The notes under the pieces were generated by a model. The model did not search any database and was not told where the DNA came from. It saw only the letters and a list, made by a program, of their open reading frames with translations. Made by a program: the position numbers and the translations under genes. 64,000 nucleotides of DNA from Pseudomonas viridiflava (GTDB lineage: Bacteria; Pseudomonadota; Gammaproteobacteria; Pseudomonadales; Pseudomonadaceae), in contig NZ_LKEH01000047.1 of the NCBI RefSeq assembly GCF_001642795.1, positions 24,494 to 88,493 on the forward strand, in the 5' to 3' direction. Positions 8,592-17,601 of this stretch are shown here, piece after piece (within the stretch, counting starts at the first letter, position 1; every line of letters begins with the position of its first letter).

Positions 8592-11093
8592 CTACGCCGC
8601 TCCTTCCTCGGCGCTGATGTTTTGCTCATCTTCACCGCTATGCAATGCCACCTGACGGATCGACAACCTGATTTCGGCTGGCAATACGCGTTTCGCGGCG
8701 CCTTCAGCCAGATCGCCCAGCAGCGGGTGGTAACTCAGCTTGCCCGCTGTGTCCTTGCGCAATACGCCCAGGTCGAGCAGGGTCTGGATGAAGTGGCGGA
8801 ACAGGCTCTTGTCGAAGAATTCCGGCGCGTTGAGGCCGTGCAGAATCGACAGTCGCTGGGCCATGACTGTACACAGGTCCTCCAGCTCTTCGGGGGTCAG
8901 GCTTTTCTGACCGCTGTTGAGCAGCAGAGCGATGGCCATGTAAAAGCGCTGCAGGGTCTGGGCGATGGCGCGGGACAGCAGGGTCAACAGGACGAACTCG
9001 CGCGAGCTTGGCTCCGGGCGGATGTACACGTCGTCCTTGCGACGCAGCAGGCCCTGCTCGACAAAGGCGGCCAGCCACTGATCCACGACCTCATCCAGCT
9101 CGTTGAGCGGCCAGCGGATGAACAGCTCGGATTGAAGGTACGGATACAGCGCCCGTGTGTAGCGCAGGATCAGCTCCCGGCTCATGCGCGAAGAGCTCTG
9201 GAAGAAACTGGCCAGCAACGACGGCAGCGCAAAAATGTGCAGCACGTTGTTGCGGTAGTAAGTCATCAGCACCGCGTTCTGTTCGTTCAGGTACAGAATC
9301 TTGCCCAGCGCATCCTTCTGTTCGGCCAGCAGGTCCATGCCTTTCACATGCTCAATCAACGCACGGCCGTCGCCTTCCGGCAGCGTCGTGTGAGGGGAAT
9401 ACGGGACTGCGCGCAGCAGCGTCAGGTACAGGTCGAGCACCCGTTCCATGGCCTGGTCATCCAGCGCCAGACGATGCGTCGACAGCAACGCCACGGCCAC
9501 CAGATTCATCGGGTTGACGGCAGCCGCTTCGTTCAAGTGCTGAGCCACGCGCTCACCCAGACGATGGGTGGTGCCGCTCAGCCAGTCAGGTTTGAATTGC
9601 GGGGCCAGCTCCTGTTCACGCCAGTCCGGCTGTTCGGATTCGAGAAACTCGGCCAGCTTGATCGGTTCGCCGAAGTTCACCGACACCTGACCGAAGCGCT
9701 GCTTGAGCGCGCCGATGACTTTGAAGATGTCGAAGATCGATTCTTTCTTTTTGGTCGCACCGCGCAGTTCGCCCAGGTATGTACGGCCTTCAAGTACGCG
9801 CTCGTAACCGATGTACACCGGGATGAACACGATGGGCATGCGCGAGTTGCGCAAAAAGCTGCGCATCGTGATGGCCAGCATGCCGGTCTTGGGTTGCAGC
9901 ATGCGCCCGGTACGCGAGCGGCCGCCTTCCACGAAATACTCGACCGGGAAACCCTTGGTGAACAGGGTGTGCAGGTATTCATTGAACACTGCGGTGTACA
10001 GCGGGTTGCCCTTGAACGTGCGACGCATGAAAAACGCGCCGCCACGCCGCAACAGACTGCCGATCACCGGCATGTTGAGGTTGATGCCCGCAGCAATGTG
10101 CGGAGGCGTCAGACCATTGCGAAACAGCAGGTAGGAGAGCAGCAGGTAATCGATGTGGCTGCGATGGCAAGGCACATAAATCACTTCATGACCCGGCGCG
10201 ACTTCCTGCACGCCTTCGATGTGGCTGACCTTGATGCCGTCGTAAATCTTGTTCCAGAACCAGCTCAGCACCACTTCCAGAAAACGGATTGCCGAGTAGG
10301 TGTAGTCCGAAGCGATCTCGTTGCCGTAACGCAGTGCCAGCTCGCGAGCCTTTTCCTCGGAAATCTTTTCGCGCTGGGCTTCCTCAAGAATTGCCTGCTT
10401 GACCAGCGGCTCGTCCAGCAGCCCCTTGACCACGTTGCGCCGGTGCGACACGTCTGGACCGATGACAGCACTCTTCAGGTTGCGAAAGTGCACGCGCAGC
10501 AGACGTTGGGTCATGCGCAGGGTCAGCTCGTAGCCCTTGTTCTCGTCGACCAGCTCACGCAGGTGAATAGGGGCGGAAAACTGCACACGGGTCTTGCGGC
10601 CCAGAATCAGAATGCTCACCAGACGACGCAGGCGTCCTGTGACCGCCCAGCTGTCGGCGAACAGCAGCTTCCAGGCGCTCGACTCACGATCAGGCGATTG
10701 CCCCCAGAACACGCTGACTGGAATGATCTGCGCATCCTCGGTCGGGTTCTGACCGACCGCAGCCACCAGCCGCTCCAGCGTCGGTGGCGCACCGCGTTTG
10801 TCGTGACGGCCTAGCCAGTCGGGAGAGGGCGTCAGGTAGAAGAACGCAGCAGGCTCCATCAGATCGCCGACCGACACCGACAATACCGGGCGAGGCAGAC
10901 CGGCCTTGCGGCATTCGGTGTCCAGCACGGCCAGATCGCTGATCGACGGCGATTGCAGGGCATAGAACACCGGCCGGCTGCGATCCAGATTGAGTGTGAA
11001 AGACGATTGATTGATGGTTTCCGAGCGAACCCAGAGGTACAGCAAACGGCGCAGCGTGCCGAATACAAGACGGCGGAACGGAGAGCGGGTCAT
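8592..11093 (-). CDS. plsB: Glycerol-3-phosphate 1-O-acyltransferase
   Basis: An 833-residue inner-membrane enzyme that acylates sn-glycerol-3-phosphate at position 1, the first step of phospholipid synthesis. The start at ATG 11093 (MTRSPFRRLVFG) has AGAAG upstream and gives the usual PlsB length; the open frame extends 46 codons further without similarity to the family. All four acyltransferase blocks are visible: HRSHID (catalytic H-x4-D), FFMRRTFKGNPLY, EGGRSRTGR and IVFIPVYIGYE. The C-terminal half is the long helical PlsB-specific region. Single-gene unit with a hairpin after it. Confidence 0.95.
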   Translation of the reverse strand: MTRSPFRRLVFGTLRRLLYLWVRSETINQSSFTLNLDRSRPVFYALQSPSISDLAVLDTECRKAGLPRPVLSVSVGDLMEPAAFFYLTPSPDWLGRHDKRGAPPTLERLVAAVGQNPTEDAQIIPVSVFWGQSPDRESSAWKLLFADSWAVTGRLRRLVSILILGRKTRVQFSAPIHLRELVDENKGYELTLRMTQRLLRVHFRNLKSAVIGPDVSHRRNVVKGLLDEPLVKQAILEEAQREKISEEKARELALRYGNEIASDYTYSAIRFLEVVLSWFWNKIYDGIKVSHIEGVQEVAPGHEVIYVPCHRSHIDYLLLSYLLFRNGLTPPHIAAGINLNMPVIGSLLRRGGAFFMRRTFKGNPLYTAVFNEYLHTLFTKGFPVEYFVEGGRSRTGRMLQPKTGMLAITMRSFLRNSRMPIVFIPVYIGYERVLEGRTYLGELRGATKKKESIFDIFKVIGALKQRFGQVSVNFGEPIKLAEFLESEQPDWREQELAPQFKPDWLSGTTHRLGERVAQHLNEAAAVNPMNLVAVALLSTHRLALDDQAMERVLDLYLTLLRAVPYSPHTTLPEGDGRALIEHVKGMDLLAEQKDALGKILYLNEQNAVLMTYYRNNVLHIFALPSLLASFFQSSSRMSRELILRYTRALYPYLQSELFIRWPLNELDEVVDQWLAAFVEQGLLRRKDDVYIRPEPSSREFVLLTLLSRAIAQTLQRFYMAIALLLNSGQKSLTPEELEDLCTVMAQRLSILHGLNAPEFFDKSLFRHFIQTLLDLGVLRKDTAGKLSYHPLLGDLAEGAAKRVLPAEIRLSIRQVALHSGEDEQNISAEEGAA

Positions 11094-11286
11094 ACGGCTT
11101 CTGCTGAATAAAGGGCGGCTGCCCGAGATGGCATCAGTGTGACGCATCCCGAGGCGATGGGCAAAAGCGGTGAAGTGATGCAGAGCGTCACGGGCTGCAT
11201 GCCCACGCAGAGCACTCGCCGTTATACACAAGCCCGGAAGACGCGCAAAACGGGGCCAAACGTAAGTATCTGGCTGAATGCATACC

Positions 11287-11376
11287 CTGTGGGAGGCGGC
11301 TTGCCGGCGATGGCGTCCGTTCGGTCACTGATAGGCCGCTTCAGAAAAAGCATCGCCGACAAGCCGCCTCCCACAG
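11287..11376. repeat. REP-type inverted pair upstream of plsB
   Basis: Two 26-base arms, 11287-11312 and 11351-11376, are inverted copies with one mismatch and share the core GGCGGCTTGCCGGCGATG with the pair at 7581-7662. The 38-base spacer has no coding signal. The unit is a long potential cruciform in the 479-base region between plsB and the small hypothetical gene at 11573. Confidence 0.85.
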
Positions 11377-11441
11377 TCCGTGGTTGCAGCAAGACTGAGC
11401 GCAAGCATGGGCCTGCTCGGCGTACCTGAGATCACGCTGAT

Positions 11442-11490
11442 CGTTCCCACGCTCCAGCGTGGTAACGCCTCTCAGGACGCTCCGCGTCCG
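11442..11490. repeat. Double-hairpin intergenic repeat
   Basis: Two adjacent hairpins: CCACGCT/AGCGTGG at 11447-11462 and GGACGC/GCGTCC at 11475-11489. The element starts CGTTCCCACGCTCCAGCGTGG-like and resembles a repeat I remember as frequent in P. syringae intergenic regions. Together with the REP pair it accounts for much of 11094-11572. The remainder (11094-11286 and 11491-11572) holds the plsB promoter region but no sites I can name. Confidence 0.6.
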
Positions 11491-11572
11491 GGCTGCAGGT
11501 CAACGCTATGCGTCGGCATGATCAGTTCGGCAGGGTTTGTGACTGTTATTGAGTCCGCTGCGATCCTGTCGC

Positions 11573-11950
11573 TTACGACGTCTTCCAAGTGATCTCTTCT
11601 TCACCGTCGGCGCTGATGCGCATCCAGCGATCGGCGGTATCGTCGCTTTCCTCTTCCACCCATGTCCCGGGTGCGCAGCGCACTTCCACGTTAAGCGCAG
11701 CAAACGCGGCGCGGGCGCAGGCGATGTCGTCGTCCCACGGCGTCTGGTCGCTTTCCAGGTACAGGCTGTTCCACTTGCCCACGGCCTTAGGCAGCCAGGT
11801 CACAGGCACGTTGCCTGCCTTGCACTTCCAGGTCTGGCCTTTCTGTGCCCACTCGCTGCAGGGGCCAATGGCTTCGCCGAGCCACCGGGCGATGGCTTTG
11901 TGGTCGACGTCTTCGTCTTTCAGATAAATCTCGATATCGGGTTGGCGCAT
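11573..11950 (-). CDS. Small acidic hypothetical protein, downstream of rlmA
   Basis: A 125-residue soluble protein (MRQPDIEIYLKDEDVDHKAIARWL) that I do not assign to a named family. It is rich in Trp, Asp and Glu, has two cysteines in SEWAQKGQTWKCKAG and EVRCAPG, and ends with DRWMRISADGEEEITWKTS. There is no signal peptide or membrane segment. It follows rlmA by 20 bases in the same direction and is probably the last gene of a dapE-rlmA-hypothetical operon; I remember an unnamed gene (PA1160) in the same place in P. aeruginosa. Function unknown. Confidence 0.75.
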   Translation of the reverse strand: MRQPDIEIYLKDEDVDHKAIARWLGEAIGPCSEWAQKGQTWKCKAGNVPVTWLPKAVGKWNSLYLESDQTPWDDDIACARAAFAALNVEVRCAPGTWVEEESDDTADRWMRISADGEEEITWKTS

Positions 11951-11970
11951 GGGTGCCTCTTTTTGAATGC

Positions 11971-12780
11971 TTATTGCAGCACGAAATAATCGTAGCGCAT
12001 GGAAACGGTGACCTTGAATGGTCCGGGCTGTTCGATGACAGCGGTGCGACGTTCGGCACTGGCGCGCCAGCCATGAGGCGTCATGGCCAGCAGATCGGCG
12101 CGTGACTGACCGTCGATCAGCTTCAGGGTATAGCGCAACGTTTCGCTGTGCTGGAGTTGCATGCCTTCGGGGACTAGCGCCAGGTGTTTGTCATCCGCGT
12201 AATCGCGCACTTCGTCATACAGACGCTGGCGCAGCTCCATCAGGTGGTCGTTGGTCGGCCCGACGCGCATCAGCCCGCCACCGGGTGTCAACAGGCGCTT
12301 GGCTTCTGACCAGTCCAGCGGGCTGAAGACGCTGGCCAGAAACTGACAACTGGCGTCCGGCAACGGCACGCGGGCCATGCTTGCCACCATCCACGTCACT
12401 TTCGGATCGCGACGGCAGGCGCGCTTTACGGCTTCACGGGAGATATCCAGCGCATACCCGTCGGACCTTGGCAGGGCTTCGGCAATTTGCGCGGTGTAAT
12501 AACCCTCGCCACAGCCGATGTCCAGCCAGTGAGCGGGCATACGTTCAGCCGCGAGTTCAGCGAGCCTGCGGGCTACCGGTGCGTAATGGCCCGCGTTGAG
12601 AAAATCACGCCGCGCCTCGACCATCGCCTGATTGTCGCCAGGGTCGCGGCTGTTCTTGTGCTGCACCGGCAGCAGGTTCAGATAACCCTGCCGCGCACGG
12701 TCAAAGCGATGATTGGCGGGACAGACCACGCCATTGTCGGCCGAAGCGAGCGGCCCCGAGCAGATAGGACAAGTCAGCAT
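11971..12780 (-). CDS. rlmA: 23S rRNA (guanine-745-N1)-methyltransferase RlmA
   Basis: A 269-residue cytosolic enzyme that makes m1G745 in 23S rRNA. It opens with the family's zinc-binding site, C4-x2-C7 then C20 and H24 (CPICSGPL...VVCPANHRFD). The RARQGYLNLLPVQ segment follows, which is highly typical of RlmA. The SAM-binding loop is LDIGCGEGYYT, and the motif SVFSPLDWSEAKRLLTPGG occupies the later Rossmann strands. Its ATG overlaps the dapE stop by one base (TGATG), so translation is probably coupled. Confidence 0.93.
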   Translation of the reverse strand: MLTCPICSGPLASADNGVVCPANHRFDRARQGYLNLLPVQHKNSRDPGDNQAMVEARRDFLNAGHYAPVARRLAELAAERMPAHWLDIGCGEGYYTAQIAEALPRSDGYALDISREAVKRACRRDPKVTWMVASMARVPLPDASCQFLASVFSPLDWSEAKRLLTPGGGLMRVGPTNDHLMELRQRLYDEVRDYADDKHLALVPEGMQLQHSETLRYTLKLIDGQSRADLLAMTPHGWRASAERRTAVIEQPGPFKVTVSMRYDYFVLQ

Positions 12781-13931
12781 CAGGCGAGCAACTTGACCAG
12801 TGTCTGGTAGTAGATCTCGGTCAATACATCAAGATCGCTGGCCAGAATGCGCTCGTTGACCTGATGGATCGTCGCGTTGACCGGGCCCAGCTCCACGACC
12901 TGAGTACCCAGCGTCGCGATGAAGCGCCCGTCGGACGTACCGCCGCTGGTCGAGGCCTTGGTGTCGCGGCCGGTCACGCTCTTGATGCTCGCGGACACGG
13001 CGTCCAGCAGGGCTCCCGGCTCGGTCAGGAATGGCAGGCCGGACAGCGCCCAGTCGATGTGCCAGTCCAGTTCATGCTTGTCGAGAATGGCGGCTACGCG
13101 TTGCTGCAGTCCTTCGACGGTCGACTCGGTGGAGAAGCGGAAATTGAACACCGCCACCAGATCGCCCGGAATCACGTTGGTCGCGCCGGTGCCGGAATTG
13201 AGGTTGGAAATCTGGAAGCTGGTCGGTGGAAAGAAATCGTTGCCGTTATCCCAATGCTCGGCAGCCAGCTCGGCCAGCGCGCCCGCAGTCAGGTGAATCG
13301 GGTTCTTCGCCAGATGCGGATAGGCGACATGACCCTGCTTGCCGCGCACCGTGAGTTTGGCGCCCAGCGAGCCGCGACGACCGTTCTTGACCACATCGCC
13401 CACCAGTGTGGTGCTCGACGGCTCGCCGACGATGCACCAGTCCAGACGCTCCCTGCGCGCCGCCAGACGCTCGACGACCGCCTTGGTGCCGTGATGCGCC
13501 GGACCCTCTTCATCGCTGGTGATCAGAAATGCAACCGAACCACGGTGGTCCGGATGGTCAGCCACGAAACGCTCGGCCGCCACCAGCATGGCCGCCAGAC
13601 TGCCCTTCATGTCCGCTGCGCCACGTCCGCATAGCATGCCGTGCTCGTCGATCAGCGCATCGAACGGGTCGTTCTCCCAGGCCGTGACCGGACCTGTCGG
13701 CACCACATCGGTGTGACCGGCGAAACACAGCACCGGACCTTCGTGGTTGCCATGGGTTGCCCAGAAATTGTCCACGTCTTCGATACGCATCGGCTCAAGC
13801 TTGAAACCGGCATCGCCCAGGCGCTGCATCATCACGGTCTGGCAATCGGCATCGACTGGTGTGACCGACGGTCGACGGATCAGGTCGCAGGCAAGCTGCA
13901 GGGTAGGCGAAAGGTCGGAAGGGGCCGTCAT
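12780..13931 (-). CDS. dapE: Succinyl-diaminopimelate desuccinylase
   Basis: A 383-residue M20-family zinc hydrolase that releases succinate from N-succinyl-LL-diaminopimelate in lysine and peptidoglycan precursor synthesis. The metal site is visible as CFAGHTDVVPTGP (His and following Asp), GRGAADMKGSLAAM (bridging Asp) and ITSDEEGPA (catalytic Glu plus metal Glu). The dimerisation domain lies in the middle, and the C-terminal TSGGTSDGRFIA plus LGPVNATIHQVNE carry the last zinc ligand. Together with dapD and dapC it makes three succinylase-pathway genes within 12 kb. Confidence 0.96.
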   Translation of the reverse strand: MTAPSDLSPTLQLACDLIRRPSVTPVDADCQTVMMQRLGDAGFKLEPMRIEDVDNFWATHGNHEGPVLCFAGHTDVVPTGPVTAWENDPFDALIDEHGMLCGRGAADMKGSLAAMLVAAERFVADHPDHRGSVAFLITSDEEGPAHHGTKAVVERLAARRERLDWCIVGEPSSTTLVGDVVKNGRRGSLGAKLTVRGKQGHVAYPHLAKNPIHLTAGALAELAAEHWDNGNDFFPPTSFQISNLNSGTGATNVIPGDLVAVFNFRFSTESTVEGLQQRVAAILDKHELDWHIDWALSGLPFLTEPGALLDAVSASIKSVTGRDTKASTSGGTSDGRFIATLGTQVVELGPVNATIHQVNERILASDLDVLTEIYYQTLVKLLA

Positions 13932-14030
13932 GTACAGAACTCCGGTAGCAAGACTGGTGGGCGCGAAAAGGCCGTTATCTTATATCAAACGACGGTGTGA
14001 GGCCGTCGTTCGTTAGATGTTTCACATGTG

Positions 14031-16544
14031 TCATTCAATAGGACGTTCTTGCCGGCTTGCTTTTCCAGAGAGTACAGCCATGGCGACCGCCGCCAGATAA
14101 GGTAGAGATTGTGCACAAAGCATGGCTTTCCAGAACCACAAATCTGGATCGCTGGCAGCGTTGCTTGCGTGCAGCCCGATTATCGCAAGCCAGAAGAGGG
14201 TTACCATGCATAGCTCTTCTCTGGCCTCTATCAGACCTCTGCCACTTGAATCTCCTTGGGTTTGTTTGGGTGTGCGGAAAAAGGGCAGTCGCGAGGTGAA
14301 AGTACCGGACAATACTGCTTTGCCGATGGTGGGATACAACGCCATGCCAGCCAGTATCGCGGCGAGTGCTTCCCTGATATCAGTGCTTATCTGATACCTG
14401 TACACGTGTATGACCTTGAGTGTTCTGAAGAGCAGCGCTGACAATAGTGACGTCGAAAAAAGCCACGGCACCGGTTTGACTATGTAAGGTGCGATGATCA
14501 TCGCAGTAGACCAGCTCAGTGCCGCCAGCGTGAGTAGATAGTTCAATCCCTCTGCAGCCCAAGGAACCCAGCCTGCAAGAAAATGATAGCGCTGCATCGC
14601 AGTCAAGGTCTTGCCACGTGTACTGAACAGGCTTTTGGCGTGTTGTTTGACTATCTGAACCGCGCCATAAGCCCAGCGATAGCGTTGCTTCTTGAAGTGA
14701 ATGAACGTGTCAGGTGTGAGGCCCTTGCCATAACTGATAGGCGAATACCCCGTAGATAATCCGTTCTCCAGTATGCGAAGCCCCAGTTCTGCGTCTTCAC
14801 AAATGCATCCGTCAGACCACCTGAGTCGTTGTAAGACATCACGACGAACCAGTGTCATTGTTCCGTGCTGAATGATCGCGTCATGGTCGTTCCGGATAAC
14901 CATACCGATGTTGAAAAATCCTCGATATTCAGCATTACAACAGTATTTGAAGAGACTCTCGTGACTGTCTCGAAAGTTTTGAGGGGCCTGTATGACAGCG
15001 ATGTTCGGCGCCTCGAAGTGAGGCGCCATGTGCCTCAGCCAGTTACGGTCAACGCAGTAATCGGCGTCGACAACTGCTATGACTTTCACATCAGGCGCGG
15101 TTCTCTCCATCAGGTAATTCAACGCGCCAGCCTTGTAACCAGGCATTGCCTCCACGTGAAAAAACCTGAACCGTTTACCCAGGCGTTGACACGCCTGCTC
15201 AACGGGCTTCCAGACAGCCTGTTCTTGGGTATTGTTGTCGATGACCAAGACCTCATAATCAGGGTAATCGAGATTTTTCAGAGCCTTCAGTGTCTGCTCG
15301 ACCATTTCGGGAGGTTCATTGCAGCACGGAACATGCACGGAGACTTTCGGTAGCGGTTTGATCTGCTGACGTTGAGGCCTGAAAATTCGCCGTTTTCTGG
15401 GGCACCACTGGATTTCGAGATATTCATGGACTTCTACGGCCATGCCTGTCATGAAGCAAGCGGCCCAGACCATGCTCATCGGTATGAGCGCCCATAACGT
15501 CAGTGCCTTGGCCGTTGCTATACCTGCCCAGACCAACAGGCCGTAAGCGGTGGCTGCTGAAAACACTGCGCGCGGCAAGGAGCGAGGCCGTGATGTTTCA
15601 ATAAAGCGTCGGTAGATACTCCCCCAGTTGACCCGTGTTTCCAACGGTCCTGAGCGTTGCAGCTTGATCCGGCGTTGAGCGTCAAAGATTCCCCAGTGAG
15701 GTCCTGCCAGTCCCTCTTCCGTTTTCCACGGCTGATCGAACGCTTCAATAATGAAGTACTGCTCGTTGCGCTTTGTGAGTTGAGCGACCTGAGTGCGCAG
15801 GTAGAATGACTGCTCGGCGGTGGATGTCGTCACGCTCGTCGCAGTGCTGCTGCGACTGGGCCAGCCTATTTCGGACATCAATAATGGTTTGCCAGGATAC
15901 ATCTGCCTCAACTCATCGGCGCGATCAATTACAAAGTTGCTGGCTTGAGACGGTGTCAAGCCTTCCCAAAAGGGTAGGATGTGCGCGGCAATAAAATCAG
16001 TGTGCTCTGACAATTCGGGTGTTTCATGCCATTGCACCCAGATCTCTGATGTCGATACCGGAACCTCGACCTGCTGCCTCGCTTGCTCCAGATAAGTAAT
16101 TAACTGACTGATGGACACGTCTGCGCGAAACAGGACTTCATTGCCCACGAGGAGACGCTCGACGTTTATTGAGCGTCGGGTGATATCAATGGCCGTCGCC
16201 AGTTCATTTGCATTGTGAATCAAGTCTTGTGATATCCAGACACCGAGCGTCACTTGCATACCCAGAGTTTCAGCAATCTCTGGAATATCAGCGAGCGTTC
16301 CCTCGACGGAGTACGTTCTGATGTGACGTGCCAGTGGCCTTATCAACACAAGGTCTTCTTTTATTTGTTCGCGTGTGGGGAAGATCTTTTTATAGGGGTC
16401 TTGGCCTGGGCGATAAGGTGCGTACGAAAAACCATATAGAGTGTCGGGCCAGTCGGGGACGCCCTCTATTGTTTTCTTGAATAGTGAAGACGCTAGCGTA
16501 CGTAGTTTGAGACGATAAAGGTCCCTTGGTGGGGTGCATTTCAT
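14031..16544 (-). CDS. ndvB: Membrane beta-glucan synthase: GH17 domain fused to GT2 glycosyltransferase (NdvB-like)
   Basis: An 837-residue protein from ATG 16544, chosen because AGGA lies about 9 bases upstream; an ATG eight codons earlier has poor spacing. Residues 30-300 form a glycoside hydrolase 17 domain with acid/base Glu136 in VGNEVLF and nucleophile Glu225 in LLMSEIGWPS. Two membrane helices follow (about 327-372). The GT2 domain has the DxD-type motif VVDADYC (Asp493, Asp495), EDAEL and the QxxRW-type KQRYRWAYG. More membrane helices close the protein. Bacterial GH17-GT2 fusions make (cyclic) beta-1,3-type glucans, and P. aeruginosa NdvB is linked to periplasmic glucans and biofilm resistance. 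Base composition is lower in GC than its neighbours. Confidence 0.85.
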   Translation of the reverse strand: MKCTPPRDLYRLKLRTLASSLFKKTIEGVPDWPDTLYGFSYAPYRPGQDPYKKIFPTREQIKEDLVLIRPLARHIRTYSVEGTLADIPEIAETLGMQVTLGVWISQDLIHNANELATAIDITRRSINVERLLVGNEVLFRADVSISQLITYLEQARQQVEVPVSTSEIWVQWHETPELSEHTDFIAAHILPFWEGLTPSQASNFVIDRADELRQMYPGKPLLMSEIGWPSRSSTATSVTTSTAEQSFYLRTQVAQLTKRNEQYFIIEAFDQPWKTEEGLAGPHWGIFDAQRRIKLQRSGPLETRVNWGSIYRRFIETSRPRSLPRAVFSAATAYGLLVWAGIATAKALTLWALIPMSMVWAACFMTGMAVEVHEYLEIQWCPRKRRIFRPQRQQIKPLPKVSVHVPCCNEPPEMVEQTLKALKNLDYPDYEVLVIDNNTQEQAVWKPVEQACQRLGKRFRFFHVEAMPGYKAGALNYLMERTAPDVKVIAVVDADYCVDRNWLRHMAPHFEAPNIAVIQAPQNFRDSHESLFKYCCNAEYRGFFNIGMVIRNDHDAIIQHGTMTLVRRDVLQRLRWSDGCICEDAELGLRILENGLSTGYSPISYGKGLTPDTFIHFKKQRYRWAYGAVQIVKQHAKSLFSTRGKTLTAMQRYHFLAGWVPWAAEGLNYLLTLAALSWSTAMIIAPYIVKPVPWLFSTSLLSALLFRTLKVIHVYRYQISTDIREALAAILAGMALYPTIGKAVLSGTFTSRLPFFRTPKQTQGDSSGRGLIEAREELCMVTLFWLAIIGLHASNAASDPDLWFWKAMLCAQSLPYLAAVAMAVLSGKASRQERPIE

Positions 16545-16770
16545 GCTGAGGCTTCCTGCCTGGTTCATCCTTGTTTATTGATTTTAGTCAACGAGGGGGC
16601 CGTCGGTTCTGCCGGCGGGCCCTTCGCAGCAGTGTTGCCCTCATTCGTCGATGCTCGCCCCATCAGGTGTTTGTCGGGCGACGTGCCTACTTGCGGTGTC
16701 GGGTAAAGGTGGTAGGTGTCTCATTGCCCGCAAACCCCTATAATGCGCGCCGGTTTTTGAGGTATTGGTC

Positions 16771-17601
16771 ATGAGCGCAGAAGATCCACGTTTCGCAGGC
16801 ATCGCCCGGTTGTACGGCATCGAGGGGCTGGAGCGTCTGCGTGCCGCGCACGTGGCGGTGGTCGGTATCGGCGGCGTGGGGTCGTGGGCGGCGGAAGCGC
16901 TGGCGCGCAGCGGTGTGGGCGAGATTTCGCTGTTCGACATGGACGATGTCTGCGTGAGCAACACCAATCGCCAGTTGCATGCGCTGGACAGCACCGTGGG
17001 TCGTGCGAAGGTCGAGGTGATGGCCGAGCGTATTCGATCCATCAACCCGGACTGCGTGGTGCATGCGGTGGCTGACTTTGTGACCCGCGACACCATGGCC
17101 GAGTGCATCACGCCGGAGCTGGATTTCGTCATCGATTGCATCGACAGCGTCAACGCCAAGGCGGCGCTGATCTCCTGGTGCAAACGGCGCAAGATCCAGA
17201 TGGTCACCACCGGTGGGGCAGGCGGGCAGATCGATCCGACGCTGATCCAGATCGCCGACCTGAACCGTACCTTCAACGATCCGCTGGCTTCCAAAGTGCG
17301 TTCGACTCTGCGCCGCGATTATGGCTTTTCGCGAACCCCGAACCGCCACTACAGCGTTCCGTGCGTGTTCTCCACCGAGCAACTGCGTTATCCGAAGCCG
17401 GATGGCAGCATCTGCCTGGAAAAGAAGTTTGTCGGCGAAGGGGTCAAGCTCGACTGCGCGGGCGGCTTTGGCGCAGTAATGATGGTCACCGCATCGTTCG
17501 GCATGATTGCCGCCACGCGCGCTGTGGACAAACTGGTGGCGGGTACCCGTCGTCCATCGGAGCGGCTCAAAGCTGCCGCGGCAGTTTCCGATCAGGCTTG
17601 A
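16771..17601 (+). CDS. tcdA: tRNA threonylcarbamoyladenosine dehydratase
   Basis: A 276-residue E1-like (ThiF/MoeB-type) enzyme that uses ATP to cyclise t6A37 of tRNA to ct6A. The nucleotide-binding Rossmann motif GIGGVGSWAAEALARSGVG is near residue 32, followed by FDMDDVCVSNTNRQ, the usual Asp and Asn/Arg block of ATP adenylation. The adenylation/cysteine region continues with CIDSVNAKAALISWC. The start is ATG 16771; TTG 16765 is a weaker option. It is convergent with csdE, and the two coding ends overlap by 10 bases. In E. coli the TcdA (CsdL) reaction uses the CsdA-CsdE sulfur system, so the clustering is functional. Confidence 0.93.
   Translation: MSAEDPRFAGIARLYGIEGLERLRAAHVAVVGIGGVGSWAAEALARSGVGEISLFDMDDVCVSNTNRQLHALDSTVGRAKVEVMAERIRSINPDCVVHAVADFVTRDTMAECITPELDFVIDCIDSVNAKAALISWCKRRKIQMVTTGGAGGQIDPTLIQIADLNRTFNDPLASKVRSTLRRDYGFSRTPNRHYSVPCVFSTEQLRYPKPDGSICLEKKFVGEGVKLDCAGGFGAVMMVTASFGMIAATRAVDKLVAGTRRPSERLKAAAAVSDQA

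Noticed and set aside
8622..10814. A 730-codon plus-strand frame opposite plsB
   Set aside because: Antisense shadow; the minus strand carries all four PlsB motifs in frame.
16565..16650. GC-rich hairpin between ndvB and tcdA (GGGCC-GTCGG against CCGGCGGGCCC)
   Set aside because: The stem has a bulge and no T-run, and lies upstream of both divergent genes, so a terminator role is not supported.
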